Below are positions 1 through 7,326 of a DNA stretch of 22,048 nt, one piece after another; position 1 is the first letter of the stretch; every line of letters begins with the position of its first letter. Made by a program: the position numbers and the translations under genes. The notes beneath the pieces were generated by a model. That model saw only the letters and a program-made list of their open reading frames with translations. It was not told the origin of the DNA and made no database searches. Source of the DNA: Streptomyces chattanoogensis (lineage in GTDB: Bacteria > Actinomycetota > Actinomycetes > Streptomycetales > Streptomycetaceae); contig NZ_LGKG01000186.1 in assembly GCF_001294335.1 (NCBI RefSeq), forward strand, positions 1 to 22,048, given 5' to 3'.

Positions 1-57
1 CGTCCGGTCGGGGAGCAACGGCTCGATTCGCCTCCACTGCACATCAGTTAACGGCAT
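1..57 (-). CDS. IS5-family transposase, N-terminal fragment (runs off the window)
   Basis: The minus strand from an ATG at 57 reads MPLTDVQWRRIEPLLPDRT, 19 codons open to the window edge. This is the characteristic N-terminus of the Streptomyces IS5-family transposases, whose first exon is a DUF4096-like helix-turn-helix domain with a 'LTDxQWxRIEPLLP' start. The rest lies outside the window, so whether the element is intact, frameshifted or dead cannot be judged. It flanks the defence-type nuclease gene at 202-1464. Confidence 0.75.
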   Translation of the reverse strand, partial: MPLTDVQWRRIEPLLPDRT

Positions 58-100
58 ACCCAGACCAACGACCGACTGATCCAAACGAAACTGCCTAGTC
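1..100 (-). mobile_element. Left-hand end of an IS5-family insertion sequence (partial)
   Basis: The transposase start at 57 implies that the IS terminus lies within the next few tens of bases. The stretch 75-100 (ccaaacgaaactgcctagtc) looks like an IS end, and a CTAG at 95-98 could be part of a target site. The other end is outside the window, so neither the inverted repeats nor a target duplication can be confirmed. The boundary is approximate. Confidence 0.45.
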
Positions 101-201
101 GTCCGCTCGTGGTCACGAGTGTCGTTCGCGTGAGCAGATGCCGAGGTAGCTTCAACCCGCCTTTTTGTGTCCAGGCGCACCGATGGCGTCGTCCGCGAAG
201 A

Positions 202-1464
202 TCAGCGAGTCGGGAAGAGCAGTCGACCGAGGTCTTCGCGGAGCCGCTCTTTCAGTTCGCCGAGATGGCTGGTGTGTTCATGGGCGATCCGGATGGTGTG
301 GACGCCGCAGCGCGTCCAATGCCGGTCGCGATCCTCGTCGTCAGCCTTGCGGGTTCGGCCGTAGTGGTGTGGTCCGTCAACTTCGATGATGACGGCTCGG
401 CCGTTTCCCAGAACGGTGAAGTCCGGGCTGCGTACGCCGGCATCCCGCAGCTTGGCGGAGGCCAGTGGCAGGATCGCGATGCCGCTCTGGGCGGGGCGCT
501 CTCGTTGGAGGTCTTGGAGGACCTGGTAGACAGCGAGTTCGGCTCGACTGCCGAACACCAGGTCGTCCGCAGTCGGGTATCCCTGGTCGCTTCGCCTTTC
601 GCGGCGGGCTTGGTTGGTTGGACTGCTGCCTTGATGCCGCCAGTCCTGCGTGATCTCCGGGAGCGGGCGCATCGCGGCTTCGACCACGAGGGACTGCACG
701 TCCTCGCGCTCCAGCAGCTTGAGGACGGTCTCTAGCCTTTGCCAAATCGCCTCGACCATTGCTGTCGTGAACTCTGGCACGAGCGCGCGGTCCACGGCGA
801 GGACAGCCTCGTAAGTGGCATCCGTCCAGTTGTCGTTGGGCATCGGATGGAAGTAGCCACCGTCGCGGCGCAGCGTGAGTTTCGCCGAGCGGACGAGGTC
901 CCGAGCCAACCCTTCGCCGTCGTCATCAAGCAGATGGTGGGTCTGTCCGAGGACCAGATCGAGCTTGCTCGCGTCGTCGTCCCTGAGCGGCAATGGGATC
1001 GTCGGAGTGACGGCGCTCTCTGGGAACGGCGCATAGACGGGCCGCCCGGACATGAAGCCTCGGGGTCGCAGGACCCAACCGTCCGCCGCCAGCAGCCGGT
1101 TCAGCTCATCGACACGCCTGGCCGCCTCATCGGCATCGGGGCGTACCTCGGGATGCACCAGCCGCGCGAGGAAGGCCAGCAACACCTCGTCCGGGCCATC
1201 AAGAAGCCGGAACCGCGGATCCTCGAAGACCCAATCGTCCTCCCAGTCGTAGTTGTTGAACCGGTGCTGGATGATGTCGCCGCGGGCGGTCGGGTGGCGC
1301 GAGTCGGTCGATGGGAGGGCATCCAGGTCGTACAAGGCGCCCAGGAGGGCGACTTCGTCCAGGCGTCCCCACCAGTCGCCCTCCGCAGCGCGTAGCAAAT
1401 CGAAGACATCGCGCCGTGTCACCGCTGTGATCCTTGCTGCGTTGTCCTGGTCGGAGTGCGTCAT
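202..1464 (-). CDS. AbiJ_NTD3 domain - PD-(D/E)XK nuclease fusion, putative anti-phage protein
   Basis: A 420-residue protein. Residues ~18-145 (DVFDLLRAAEGDWWGRLDEV, then DALPSTDS, DDWVFEDPRF, LVHPEVRPD, LNRLLAADGW, MSGRPVY) match the pattern of the AbiJ N-terminal domain 3 found on abortive-infection proteins. Residues ~300-415 form a restriction-endonuclease-like domain with E309 (SRAE), D348 (PDF) and E361-x-D363 in IEVDGPHH, as in DUF559/Vsr-like nucleases. The likely role is phage-triggered nucleic-acid cleavage; what activates it is unknown. The frame is open up to 1767, but the upstream extension is Arg-rich and unlike the family, so I start at the ATG at 1464, just before the domain. 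No strong ribosome site is visible there. It is a single-gene unit next to an IS, which fits an accessory defence cargo gene. Domain calls are from recognition, not a profile search. Confidence 0.75.
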   Translation of the reverse strand: MTHSDQDNAARITAVTRRDVFDLLRAAEGDWWGRLDEVALLGALYDLDALPSTDSRHPTARGDIIQHRFNNYDWEDDWVFEDPRFRLLDGPDEVLLAFLARLVHPEVRPDADEAARRVDELNRLLAADGWVLRPRGFMSGRPVYAPFPESAVTPTIPLPLRDDDASKLDLVLGQTHHLLDDDGEGLARDLVRSAKLTLRRDGGYFHPMPNDNWTDATYEAVLAVDRALVPEFTTAMVEAIWQRLETVLKLLEREDVQSLVVEAAMRPLPEITQDWRHQGSSPTNQARRERRSDQGYPTADDLVFGSRAELAVYQVLQDLQRERPAQSGIAILPLASAKLRDAGVRSPDFTVLGNGRAVIIEVDGPHHYGRTRKADDEDRDRHWTRCGVHTIRIAHEHTSHLGELKERLREDLGRLLFPTR

Positions 1465-2585
1465 GACACCAGAATGGCGTGCCAGCGGCGCGTCTGCCGA
1501 GCCTTCATGGCGGTTGTGGGGTCGCGTGAGAGGTGTCGTGGTTGGCGCCAGGCGTCTGTCTGCTCTTCGGACCGCATTATGCGATAGGCGTGGGTGCATG
1601 CGGCGTGGGGCATGTGCCGGGCACTTCCCGGTCACCCACTCGACCTTGCAGGGGATGTCGGGCTTGTAGGTGCGTGCTGCGGTCCGTGTGTCCGTCAGCA
1701 TCCGGACCGCGCCGATGTTCAGTAGCCGCTGTACGCAGGGTGTGACGAGTGGCTCCTGGCGGCACACGACGTGCGGGTCTCAAGCCCCGGCGGCCGCCGT
1801 CATCCCCTACGGCCTCGTGCGTCAAGATAACGCTCGTAGCGCACACAGTGCCCGTAGCACACAATGGCTGTTCGTCCCGCTTGTCCCGGCCGAACCGCTG
1901 ACCTGCGATTCCTTTCACGTGTTTCTGTTCCACATGTTTCGCGATGACGCACCACGTGGAGTGCGTGGCGATCCTCGAAAAGGCCGCGAAGGGCTCCTGA
2001 CCTGCACTTTTGCGTGTGCGCAAAATGTGCAGTGTGGGCGTTACGGGCGATATCTTGACGCTGACATGACGCTCATTTGGCGCTCGTTCTGATGGGGTGT
2101 CAGCCGCGTTGTTGGGCAGGTCAGACCCTGTCAAGGTGGCGAGCACCGATGGGGCGACGAGGGGAGGCGGCGCTGAGTGCGGACCGACTGAGTCCTGCTG
2201 GTCAGATATCCCAGAAGAGACCAGGTGGCTCCGTGACCTGCCGCGCTGGGCGGCTATGCGTCGCTGACCTGCGCGGATAGTCTTTCGGCTGTTTCACGCT
2301 CGTACCCGTTGATGCGGTCGCAAGTCCCAGAAAAGTCCCAGGGGACTCCCAATGCCGAGGGCCACTCTTTCGGCTCCATGCAGGGTGAGGGGGTGCGGTG
2401 TGGGCTGGGGCTTGTGCATCGGTGGTCCGCATTGAATGAACGGCAGCGCGCGCTTCCAGCGCCAACTGCGGCCACGGAACCGCGGGGCTCCGACGCCTTG
2501 ATGCTCTCGTACCGCACCCCAGCTGGCCCGACCCGGCGAGGAGACTCGGAACCCGGTTCGCAGTCGGACCTCATCACAGTGTTTA
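1465..2585. other. 1.1 kb without a convincing gene
   Basis: Short ORFs exist in several frames, but none has a good ribosome site, family resemblance or consistent codon bias. What can be seen is an 8-bp inverted repeat (gcggtccg/cggaccgc, 1679-1710), a 13/14-bp inverted repeat at 2002-2032, and an imperfect direct repeat of about 24 bp (2209-2232 and 2325-2348), each copy followed by ctttcggct. The stretch presumably contains the nuclease promoter and the upstream DNA of the WD40 gene, possibly also decayed sequence. Confidence 0.5.
2002..2032. repeat. Inverted repeat, 13/14-bp arms
   Basis: The left arm ctgcacttttgcg (2002-2014) and right arm cgcaaaatgtgcag (2019-2032) are complementary except for one inserted base, around a 4-nt centre. 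It is more AT-rich than its surroundings. There is no T-tract and no gene end nearby, so a protein-binding operator is as likely as an RNA hairpin. It does not resemble the Zur box. Confidence 0.6.
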
Positions 2586-2602
2586 ATGGAAACGATTCTC
2601 AT
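2586..2602. promoter_or_regulatory. Candidate Zur box upstream of the WD40 gene
   Basis: The 17-mer atggaaacgattctcat agrees at 13 of 16 half-site positions with the actinobacterial Zur palindrome ATGAAAAT-n-ATTTTCAT. It lies ~40 bp before a tiny leader ORF and ~100 bp before the WD40 gene, in DNA otherwise poor in A/T. It is the leftmost of five such sites in the window. Confidence 0.55.
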
Positions 2603-2624
2603 TTTGCTTCGATGAAAGATCGCC

Positions 2625-2705
2625 ATGCACGTTAACGAATCCTCACCGCGGCCCCGCTCCCACGCCCGCCGCCCCTCCAGGCCCCAGGCAGGAGCGCGGC
2701 CGTGA
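2625..2705 (+). CDS. Possible 26-aa leader peptide ORF
   Basis: An ATG 22 bases after the Zur-like box opens a 26-codon frame rich in Arg and Pro (MHVNESSPRPRS...). Its TGA (2703-2705) overlaps the ATG of the WD40 gene as TGATG, an arrangement typical of translational coupling. The ribosome site is weak and the composition is ordinary high-GC, so it may be non-coding leader. No family is recognised. Confidence 0.25.
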   Translation: MHVNESSPRPRSHARRPSRPQAGARP

Positions 2706-3769
2706 TGCGAGCGCTGACGTCCCCGGCAACCGGTGAACACTCGCAGGGACCTCAGCTCTGGTCGAGGCGCCTCCCGTGGGAACCGACCTCGCTGTCGGTG
2801 GGCGTTGGCCTCATCGCTGTCGCCGGCCACCGCGGTGGGGTTCGTGTGCTAGATCTTGATGGAGGCGAGGAGCACGGCCACGTCGCGTTGCCCGGCGGCG
2901 TCACGGATCTCGCCTTCTCTCCTGATGGGCGGAACCTGGCCTTGACAGGCCCCCGTGGATACGGTTTGTGGCGCGCCACGGACGGCAGGCTGATCACGCG
3001 GACCACTCCCGAGGCGTGCATCCGCGCACGCTGGACGGGGCCGGGCGTCGTGGCGATTGCGCAAGGATGCCATGTCACCACCTACGACGCTGATGGCGTG
3101 GCGCAGTGGTCCACAACCTCCCTCCCGGCTGCAGCCACCCACGTAGCCTGTGCGCAGGGCGGACGTCTTTTGGCGGTCTCGCTGGCAGGTCACGTCCGCT
3201 GCTTCATGCCCCCACGCCGCGAGCCGGTCGCCCTCCATGCCTACAGCGGCGCTCCGGGCGATCTCACCTTGTCCATCGACGGCCGATGGGCTGTTGGCTC
3301 GACGTACCAGCGCAAGACGTTGCTGTGGGAGACACATCGCCCGTCGGGGCGGCCGGTTGAGTGCGAGGACAGCTCAGGGCAGCACGGCCCGGTTTTCAGC
3401 GGCAGCGGGCGCCGGCTGGCTGTACCGGCCGAGCGCCACCTGTCGCTCTGGTCCATCGGCCACAGGCGGCCGACGCGCTTGGCTGTACTCCCTGTCTGCG
3501 CATCGGCGGTGGCATGGCGCCCCGGCGACGGGGACATGCTCGCGACGGCCGGATCCGACTACACCATCCGCCTGTGGCACGCCGGAGTCCGGCACCAGCG
3601 GAATGGTTACACCTCCCTCGCCGCATGGCATCTGACTTCCCCTGCCACGTCCCTTGCGTGGATCGGGCGGCGAATGCTCGTGGCAGCAGAACGGGGAGGT
3701 CGCATAGCGCTCCTGGATATCAACACCACACCAGCGCCCACCGCTTGGAATGACGCAAAGGCAGCGTGA
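2705..3769 (+). CDS. WD40-repeat beta-propeller protein
   Basis: About 354 residues with degenerate WD40 repeats over most of the length: VTDLAFSPDGRNLALTGPRG followed by YGLWRATDG near the N-terminus, SGSGRRLAVPAERHLSLW in the middle, and LATAGSDYTIRLWHAG, the most canonical repeat, near residue 280. There is no signal peptide, membrane segment or attached enzymatic domain, so it is probably a cytosolic scaffold. GGAG at 2691-2694 serves either GTG 2702 or ATG 2705; I prefer ATG because it overlaps the preceding leader-ORF stop. The upstream Zur-like box and the next genes (zinc-independent L32 and the COG0523 GTPase) suggest expression in zinc starvation. Its partner and role are unknown. 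Confidence 0.8.
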   Translation: MRALTSPATGEHSQGPQLWSRRLPWEPTSLSVGVGLIAVAGHRGGVRVLDLDGGEEHGHVALPGGVTDLAFSPDGRNLALTGPRGYGLWRATDGRLITRTTPEACIRARWTGPGVVAIAQGCHVTTYDADGVAQWSTTSLPAAATHVACAQGGRLLAVSLAGHVRCFMPPRREPVALHAYSGAPGDLTLSIDGRWAVGSTYQRKTLLWETHRPSGRPVECEDSSGQHGPVFSGSGRRLAVPAERHLSLWSIGHRRPTRLAVLPVCASAVAWRPGDGDMLATAGSDYTIRLWHAGVRHQRNGYTSLAAWHLTSPATSLAWIGRRMLVAAERGGRIALLDINTTPAPTAWNDAKAA

Positions 3770-4096
3770 CAGTTGGGCGACCTGCGGCTGCGCACCTCGC
3801 GTGCCCGTCACCGTCCACAGCTCCACGTGCTGGCTGCCGCGCGTCCTGGAGAGCGGAGAGACGCGGCGTACAAGCGACTGCCCGTCACGGTCTTGTGAGG
3901 TTTCCGGCGTTGCGGGGTCGGAGGCGGAGAACTGCCAGGTGTCCGTGGCGGCGGAGGACACTTCGATGACCGGGTCCAGCCCCAGGCCGATCAGGGCAGG
4001 GGGTGATGGCGCCGGCAGTGAGGGTGACCCCACCTCGGTGACGTTGTAGGCGATGTGGTGGCGACCAGAAGGCGCGTGTGCGCCGGGTCAGTGCCG
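3770..4096. other. Gap with no firm gene; coding-like on both strands
   Basis: Between the WD40 stop and the L32 promoter, two overlapping frames stay open: plus 3750-4049 and minus 4033 leftwards into the WD40 gene. Both keep fairly GC-rich third positions because their third positions coincide. Neither has a ribosome site or a family I recognise. The minus reading looks slightly more protein-like (e.g. GLDPVIEVSSAATDTWQFSA), so a decayed gene is possible. Confidence 0.35.
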
Positions 4097-4118
4097 CCGT
4101 CTTCAAGACGGTTCTTTT
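4097..4118 (+). terminator. Possible intrinsic terminator
   Basis: The stem ccgtct/agacgg (4097-4102 and 4106-4111) with loop tca is followed by ttctttt. It would end transcription arriving from the WD40 side before the rpmF promoter. The T-rich tail directly precedes the -35-like TTGCGC of that promoter. Confidence 0.5.
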
Positions 4119-4146
4119 GCGCATGACATTCGTTTTCATGTAGCTT
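4117..4146 (+). promoter_or_regulatory. Candidate rpmF/COG0523 promoter with Zur box in the spacer
   Basis: A -35-like TTGCGC (4117-4122) and a -10-like TAGCTT (4141-4146) are 18 bp apart. The spacer holds the Zur-like 17-mer atgacattcgttttcat (4123-4139), 13 of 16 half-site positions matching ATGAAAAT-n-ATTTTCAT. Repressor bound there would block RNA polymerase, giving expression only at low zinc, which suits the zinc-free L32 downstream. Confidence 0.7.
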
Positions 4147-4184
4147 CTGGGTCTGCAGCACTGATTCCTCAGGAGGTTCCCTCA

Positions 4185-4358
4185 GTGGCCGTTCCCAAGC
4201 GCAAGATGTCCCGCAGCAACACCCGCCACCGCCGCGCGCAGTGGAAGGCGACCACCCCCGACCTCGCCCCGGTCTACGTCGACGGCGCCGAGTACCACGT
4301 GCCGCGTCGGCTGGTACGCGCCTACGAGCGAGGGCTGCTGCCGCTTCCCGGGAAGTGA
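4185..4358 (+). CDS. rpmF: 50S ribosomal protein L32, zinc-independent (C-minus) paralogue
   Basis: 57 residues starting [20 protein letters not shown], the invariant L32 N-terminus. The zinc-binding form carries two CxxC pairs in its C-terminal half; this one has no cysteine at all and instead reads [20 protein letters not shown]. It therefore replaces the zinc-containing L32 when zinc is scarce, sparing ribosomal zinc. The start is GTG at 4185, with AGGAGG at 4171-4176. It lies behind a Zur-box promoter, and its stop overlaps or nearly abuts the COG0523 GTPase gene, so the two should be cotranscribed. Confidence 0.93.
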   Translation: MAVPKRKMSRSNTRHRRAQWKATTPDLAPVYVDGAEYHVPRRLVRAYERGLLPLPGK

Positions 4359-4408
4359 CAAGCGCACGCCGCATTCCCCAGTCGATCCCGTACGAACAGG
4401 AACCGCCC

Positions 4409-5608
4409 GTGTCCGCCTCTGCCGCACCCGCCGCCGTCGACCGCCCTCTGCCCGTCACCGTGCTCTCCGGATTCCTCGGCGCGGGCAAGACCACGCTGCT
4501 CAACCACGTCCTCAACAACCGCGCGGGGCTTCGCGTGGCGGTGATCGTGAATGACATGAGCGAGGTCAATATCGATGCGGCGCTGGTGCGCGACGGCGGA
4601 GCGGCGCTGTCGCGTACCGAAGAGCGGCTGGTGGAGATGACCAACGGCTGCATCTGCTGCACGCTGCGGGACGACCTGCTGGAGGAGGTGGACCGGCTCG
4701 CCCGCGCGGGCCGGTTCGACTACCTGCTCATCGAGTCCAGCGGGATCTCCGAGCCCATGCCGGTGGCCGCCACCTTCTCGTTCGCCCGCGATGACGGGGC
4801 GATGCTGGCGGACGTCGCGAGCCTGGACACCATGGTCACCGTCGTCGACGCCGCCAACTTCCTCCCCGAGCTGGCGCGTGGCGACGAGCTGACGGAGCGC
4901 GGTCTCGATCAGTACGAGGACGACGAACGCACGGTCAGCGACCTGCTGATGGACCAGGTCGAGTTCGCCGACGTGATTGTGCTCAACAAGCTCGACCTTG
5001 TCAGCGAGGACGAGAGGGACCGGCTCAAGGCCACCTTGGCCCGCCTCAACCCCTCGGCCCGTATCGTGCCCGTCCGCCATGGGCGGGTGGACCCGGTCGA
5101 GATCCTCGGCACCGGCCGGTTCGACGTGGAGAAGGCCCAGCAGGCCCCGGGCTGGGTCGCCGAACTCAACGGAGACCATGTCCCGGAGACCGAGGAGTAC
5201 GGGATCTCCAGCGTCGTCTTCCGCGCCCAACGGCCCTTCCATCCCGAGCGGTTGTGGCGGTTCGTCGCCGAGGAGTTGGACAGCGGGGCGTACGGCGACG
5301 TCCTGCGCTCCAAGGGCTTCTTCCGGCTTGCGACCCGGCCAGCCGTCACCGGGCTGTGGTCCCAGGCCGGCGTCGTCGCCCGCTTCGAGCCGGCCGGCGT
5401 CCGCAGCGGCGAACAGCAGGCGCAGGAGCTGGTCTTCATCGGCACCGCCCTGCGCAAGGAGGCCCTGGCCGAACGGCTCACCGCCTGCCTCCTGCGGGAC
5501 GGTGAGACCGCCGCCGGGCTGGACGATCCGTTCCCGTCCTGGGAGACGTACGGCATCGACGACGCCTGCGAGCACGAGCACGGCCACGAGGCCGTCCCCA
5601 CCGGCTGA
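4409..5608 (+). CDS. COG0523/CobW-family GTPase, zinc-starvation metallochaperone (YciC/ZigA-like)
   Basis: 399 residues. G-domain motifs are Walker A GFLGAGKT (21-28), the COG0523 signature CICC at 81-84, IESSGISEP (~108-116) and NKLD (193-196). The CobW C-terminal domain follows ([16 protein letters not shown]), and the protein ends with a small His cluster, CEHEHGHE. Family members insert or traffic Zn2+ to client enzymes using GTP under zinc limitation. Its place behind rpmF and a Zur box strongly supports the zinc subgroup over the cobalamin or nitrile hydratase subgroups. Start: GTG 4409 has AGGAA at 4398-4402. An alternative GTG at 4355 overlaps the rpmF stop (GTGA) and would add 18 residues. 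The G1 and metal motifs are intact, unlike the fragment at the right end of the window. Confidence 0.92.
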   Translation: MSASAAPAAVDRPLPVTVLSGFLGAGKTTLLNHVLNNRAGLRVAVIVNDMSEVNIDAALVRDGGAALSRTEERLVEMTNGCICCTLRDDLLEEVDRLARAGRFDYLLIESSGISEPMPVAATFSFARDDGAMLADVASLDTMVTVVDAANFLPELARGDELTERGLDQYEDDERTVSDLLMDQVEFADVIVLNKLDLVSEDERDRLKATLARLNPSARIVPVRHGRVDPVEILGTGRFDVEKAQQAPGWVAELNGDHVPETEEYGISSVVFRAQRPFHPERLWRFVAEELDSGAYGDVLRSKGFFRLATRPAVTGLWSQAGVVARFEPAGVRSGEQQAQELVFIGTALRKEALAERLTACLLRDGETAAGLDDPFPSWETYGIDDACEHEHGHEAVPTG

Positions 5609-5627
5609 AGACGTTGAAGACCATGTA

Positions 5628-5664
5628 CCCGTGCCGGACCAGCTGCCTGCTGGTCCGGCACGGG
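5628..5664. terminator. Bidirectional terminator between convergent genes
   Basis: A perfect 16-bp inverted repeat (arms 5628-5643 and 5649-5664, 5-nt loop tgcct) sits between the COG0523 stop (5608) and the oxygenase stop (5667). It is immediately 3' of both genes, so it can end both transcripts. There is no long T-run, as is common in Streptomyces. Confidence 0.85.
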
Positions 5665-5666
5665 CG

Positions 5667-6347
5667 TTATGCCATCCAGAAGAAGACGGCGGTCATCCGC
5701 TTGTCCTCCAGGGTCCTGCCCCAGTAGCCGGTGGCGCTGTGCATCATGCTGGCGGTGTAGAGCAGCAGCCGGTTGTAGCGGTGCGATACCTGTACATCCT
5801 CGGTGAAGGAGTCGGGCGGGACGAAGCGCGTTCCGAGGGCGTCGACCAGGTTGTTGTGCGGCGAGGTCACCATGTTCCCGCCGAGCAGGCCACCCGGCAG
5901 GCTCTGGCGGTAGAAGCTGGTCCCACAGTCCTTGGGCACATTGGGGTTGAGATAGAGCACAGCGGCGTAGCGGCACAGCGATCGTGAATCGGTGTGGGGA
6001 CGCGGCTCGCACTCCTCCCCGCCCACGACCTGGATGCAGTTGTGGTTAAGGGTGCCGCCGCCGGGGGCGGTTTCCTGCCACAGCCGACGCGCGCCGGTGG
6101 CCTTCCTCACCAGTCTTTCGACGCGGGCCAGTTCGGCCGGTTCGAGCCCGGGCATCGTGCGCAGGCCGGGCCAGCTCTCGGGCTTGTGCGGATAGCCTTC
6201 GACCCAGTCGTCCTTCGCAAGGCAGCGGGCCCGGACGGCATCGACGTCGGGCAGCACATTGTCCAGAATCCAGTAGTCCCGGCCGGGTGTGGGTTTTCGG
6301 TAGGGGAGGACGGGGAGCGCCGGGGGGCTCGGGGTATGTGGGGGCAT
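5667..6347 (-). CDS. DUF6445-like 2-oxoglutarate/Fe(II) oxygenase fold protein
   Basis: 226 residues. The C-terminal half has the double-stranded beta-helix signature of prolyl-hydroxylase-like enzymes: H118-x-D120 in PHTDS, a distal His (H203 in MMHSATGYWG) and a downstream basic residue (R217 in EDKRMTAVFFW). This is the facial triad plus a 2-oxoglutarate anchor. The overall pattern (YLNP...CGTSFYR, FTEDVQVSHRYNRLLLYTAS) matches the DUF6445 family of unassigned oxygenase-like proteins. The substrate is unknown; it is probably cytosolic. It lies downstream of znuB2 on the same strand, 64 bp away, so read-through is possible, although a short hairpin (6350-6369) separates them. I see no Zur box of its own. 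The ATG at 6347 is the family-like start, but its ribosome site would fall inside that hairpin. Confidence 0.7.
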   Translation of the reverse strand: MPPHTPSPPALPVLPYRKPTPGRDYWILDNVLPDVDAVRARCLAKDDWVEGYPHKPESWPGLRTMPGLEPAELARVERLVRKATGARRLWQETAPGGGTLNHNCIQVVGGEECEPRPHTDSRSLCRYAAVLYLNPNVPKDCGTSFYRQSLPGGLLGGNMVTSPHNNLVDALGTRFVPPDSFTEDVQVSHRYNRLLLYTASMMHSATGYWGRTLEDKRMTAVFFWMA

Positions 6348-6349
6348 GC

Positions 6350-6369
6350 GGCCGACCTTAGGGTCGGCC
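6350..6369. repeat. 8-bp hairpin between znuB2 and the oxygenase gene
   Basis: ggccgacc (6350-6357) and ggtcggcc (6362-6369) form a perfect stem with loop ttag. It follows the znuB2 stop on the minus strand by 42 nt, so it may attenuate the znu transcript. It also covers the leader of the oxygenase gene, where it could mask ribosome binding. No T-tract is seen. Confidence 0.5.
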
Positions 6370-6411
6370 CGCGTCAGCGCTCTCCCGCGAAGTGGTCAAT
6401 CCTCCGTCAAC

Positions 6412-7326
6412 TCACCGCAGCCGTAGGGGTTCTGGCGTCGTCATCTCGCTTTCGTCTTGGGGAACGGACTCGGATGAGCCTTCGGGGACAGAGTCGTGGG
6501 TTCGTGGGAGGCGGCGCTGCACTCTGGCGCGAATGCCATGCGGCGATACGGCCAGGGTGGCGAGGAACAGGGCGGCGATGACCAGGGTGATGGTGCCTCC
6601 GGCGGCCATGTCCCAGCGGATGGACAGTTCCAGGCCGATCAGGCACGCGCCGACACCGAGGGCCATGGCCAGCGGTACGGCCCAGCGGATCCGGTCGGTC
6701 CACAGGCGGGCGGTGGCGGCGGGGCCGATGATCAGGGACATCGCCAGCATCACGCCAACGGCAGGTGTGGTGACCACGATGACGGCCTCCACCAGCAGCA
6801 GGAGCAGCAGTTCCAGGGCCGCTGCGGGGTATCCGGCGGCCCGCTGTCCTTCGGGGTCGAAGGCGCCGTGCACGAGTTCCTTGTGCAGCGCGCCGAGGAC
6901 GAGGAGGACGACGGCGCCGACGCCTGCCGTGGTCGTCAGGTCGTGGTCGGAGACCGTGAGGAGTGAGCCGGTCATGAAGGCTTCGAGGTTCTTGCTGAAG
7001 CCGTTGGAGGCGGACAGCAGGGCGACGCCGAGGGCGAAACCGGCCGCCAGCATGATGCCTGTAGCGGTGCCGGTGTCCTGATCGCGGCGGCGTGAGACGC
7101 CGACGACGCACAGGCAGCCGAGGAGGCCCGCTGCCGCGCCACCGAGGTAGAGGTCGAAGCCGGTCACGGTGGCCAGCACCACGCCGGGGAAGGTCGCATG
7201 GGTCATCGCCATGGCGAAGAAGCTCAGGCGGCGAAGGAGGACATGCAGGCCGATCGCCCCGCAGACGGCGCCGACCAGTGCCGCCTCCAGCACGGCGCGG
7301 TGGGCATAGGAGTCGAGCCAGTTCAT
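6412..7326 (-). CDS. znuB: ABC-3 family zinc permease, second subunit
   Basis: 304 residues, an integral membrane protein of the ABC-3 metal permease family. Successive hydrophobic helices include AVLEAALVGAVCGAIGLHVL and TPAVGVMLAMSLIIGPAATA, plus the conserved FFAMAMTHATFPGVVLA and GAFDPEGQRAAGYP segments that contact the ATPase. A ~40-residue hydrophilic, Ser/Glu-rich C-terminal tail is unusual and probably cytosolic. Its ATG overlaps the stop of the preceding permease gene (ATGA), so the two are translationally coupled and probably form a heterodimeric channel. The metal is inferred as zinc from the neighbouring Zur box and zur, because ABC-3 sequences alone do not separate zinc from manganese. 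Confidence 0.9.
   Translation of the reverse strand: MNWLDSYAHRAVLEAALVGAVCGAIGLHVLLRRLSFFAMAMTHATFPGVVLATVTGFDLYLGGAAAGLLGCLCVVGVSRRRDQDTGTATGIMLAAGFALGVALLSASNGFSKNLEAFMTGSLLTVSDHDLTTTAGVGAVVLLVLGALHKELVHGAFDPEGQRAAGYPAAALELLLLLLVEAVIVVTTPAVGVMLAMSLIIGPAATARLWTDRIRWAVPLAMALGVGACLIGLELSIRWDMAAGGTITLVIAALFLATLAVSPHGIRARVQRRLPRTHDSVPEGSSESVPQDESEMTTPEPLRLR

Noticed and set aside
1465..1767. 101-residue N-terminal extension of the AbiJ-type nuclease
   Set aside because: The extension is basic, of low similarity to anything and precedes the usual domain start; ATG 1464 is the better start, though its ribosome site is weak.
3877..3895. Short match to the COG0523 N-terminus (ctgcccgtcacggtct, LPVTVL)
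   Set aside because: About 16 of 18 bases resemble the start of the intact GTPase gene, but the similarity stops at once and a similar string occurs again nearby; too short in GC-rich DNA to call a remnant.
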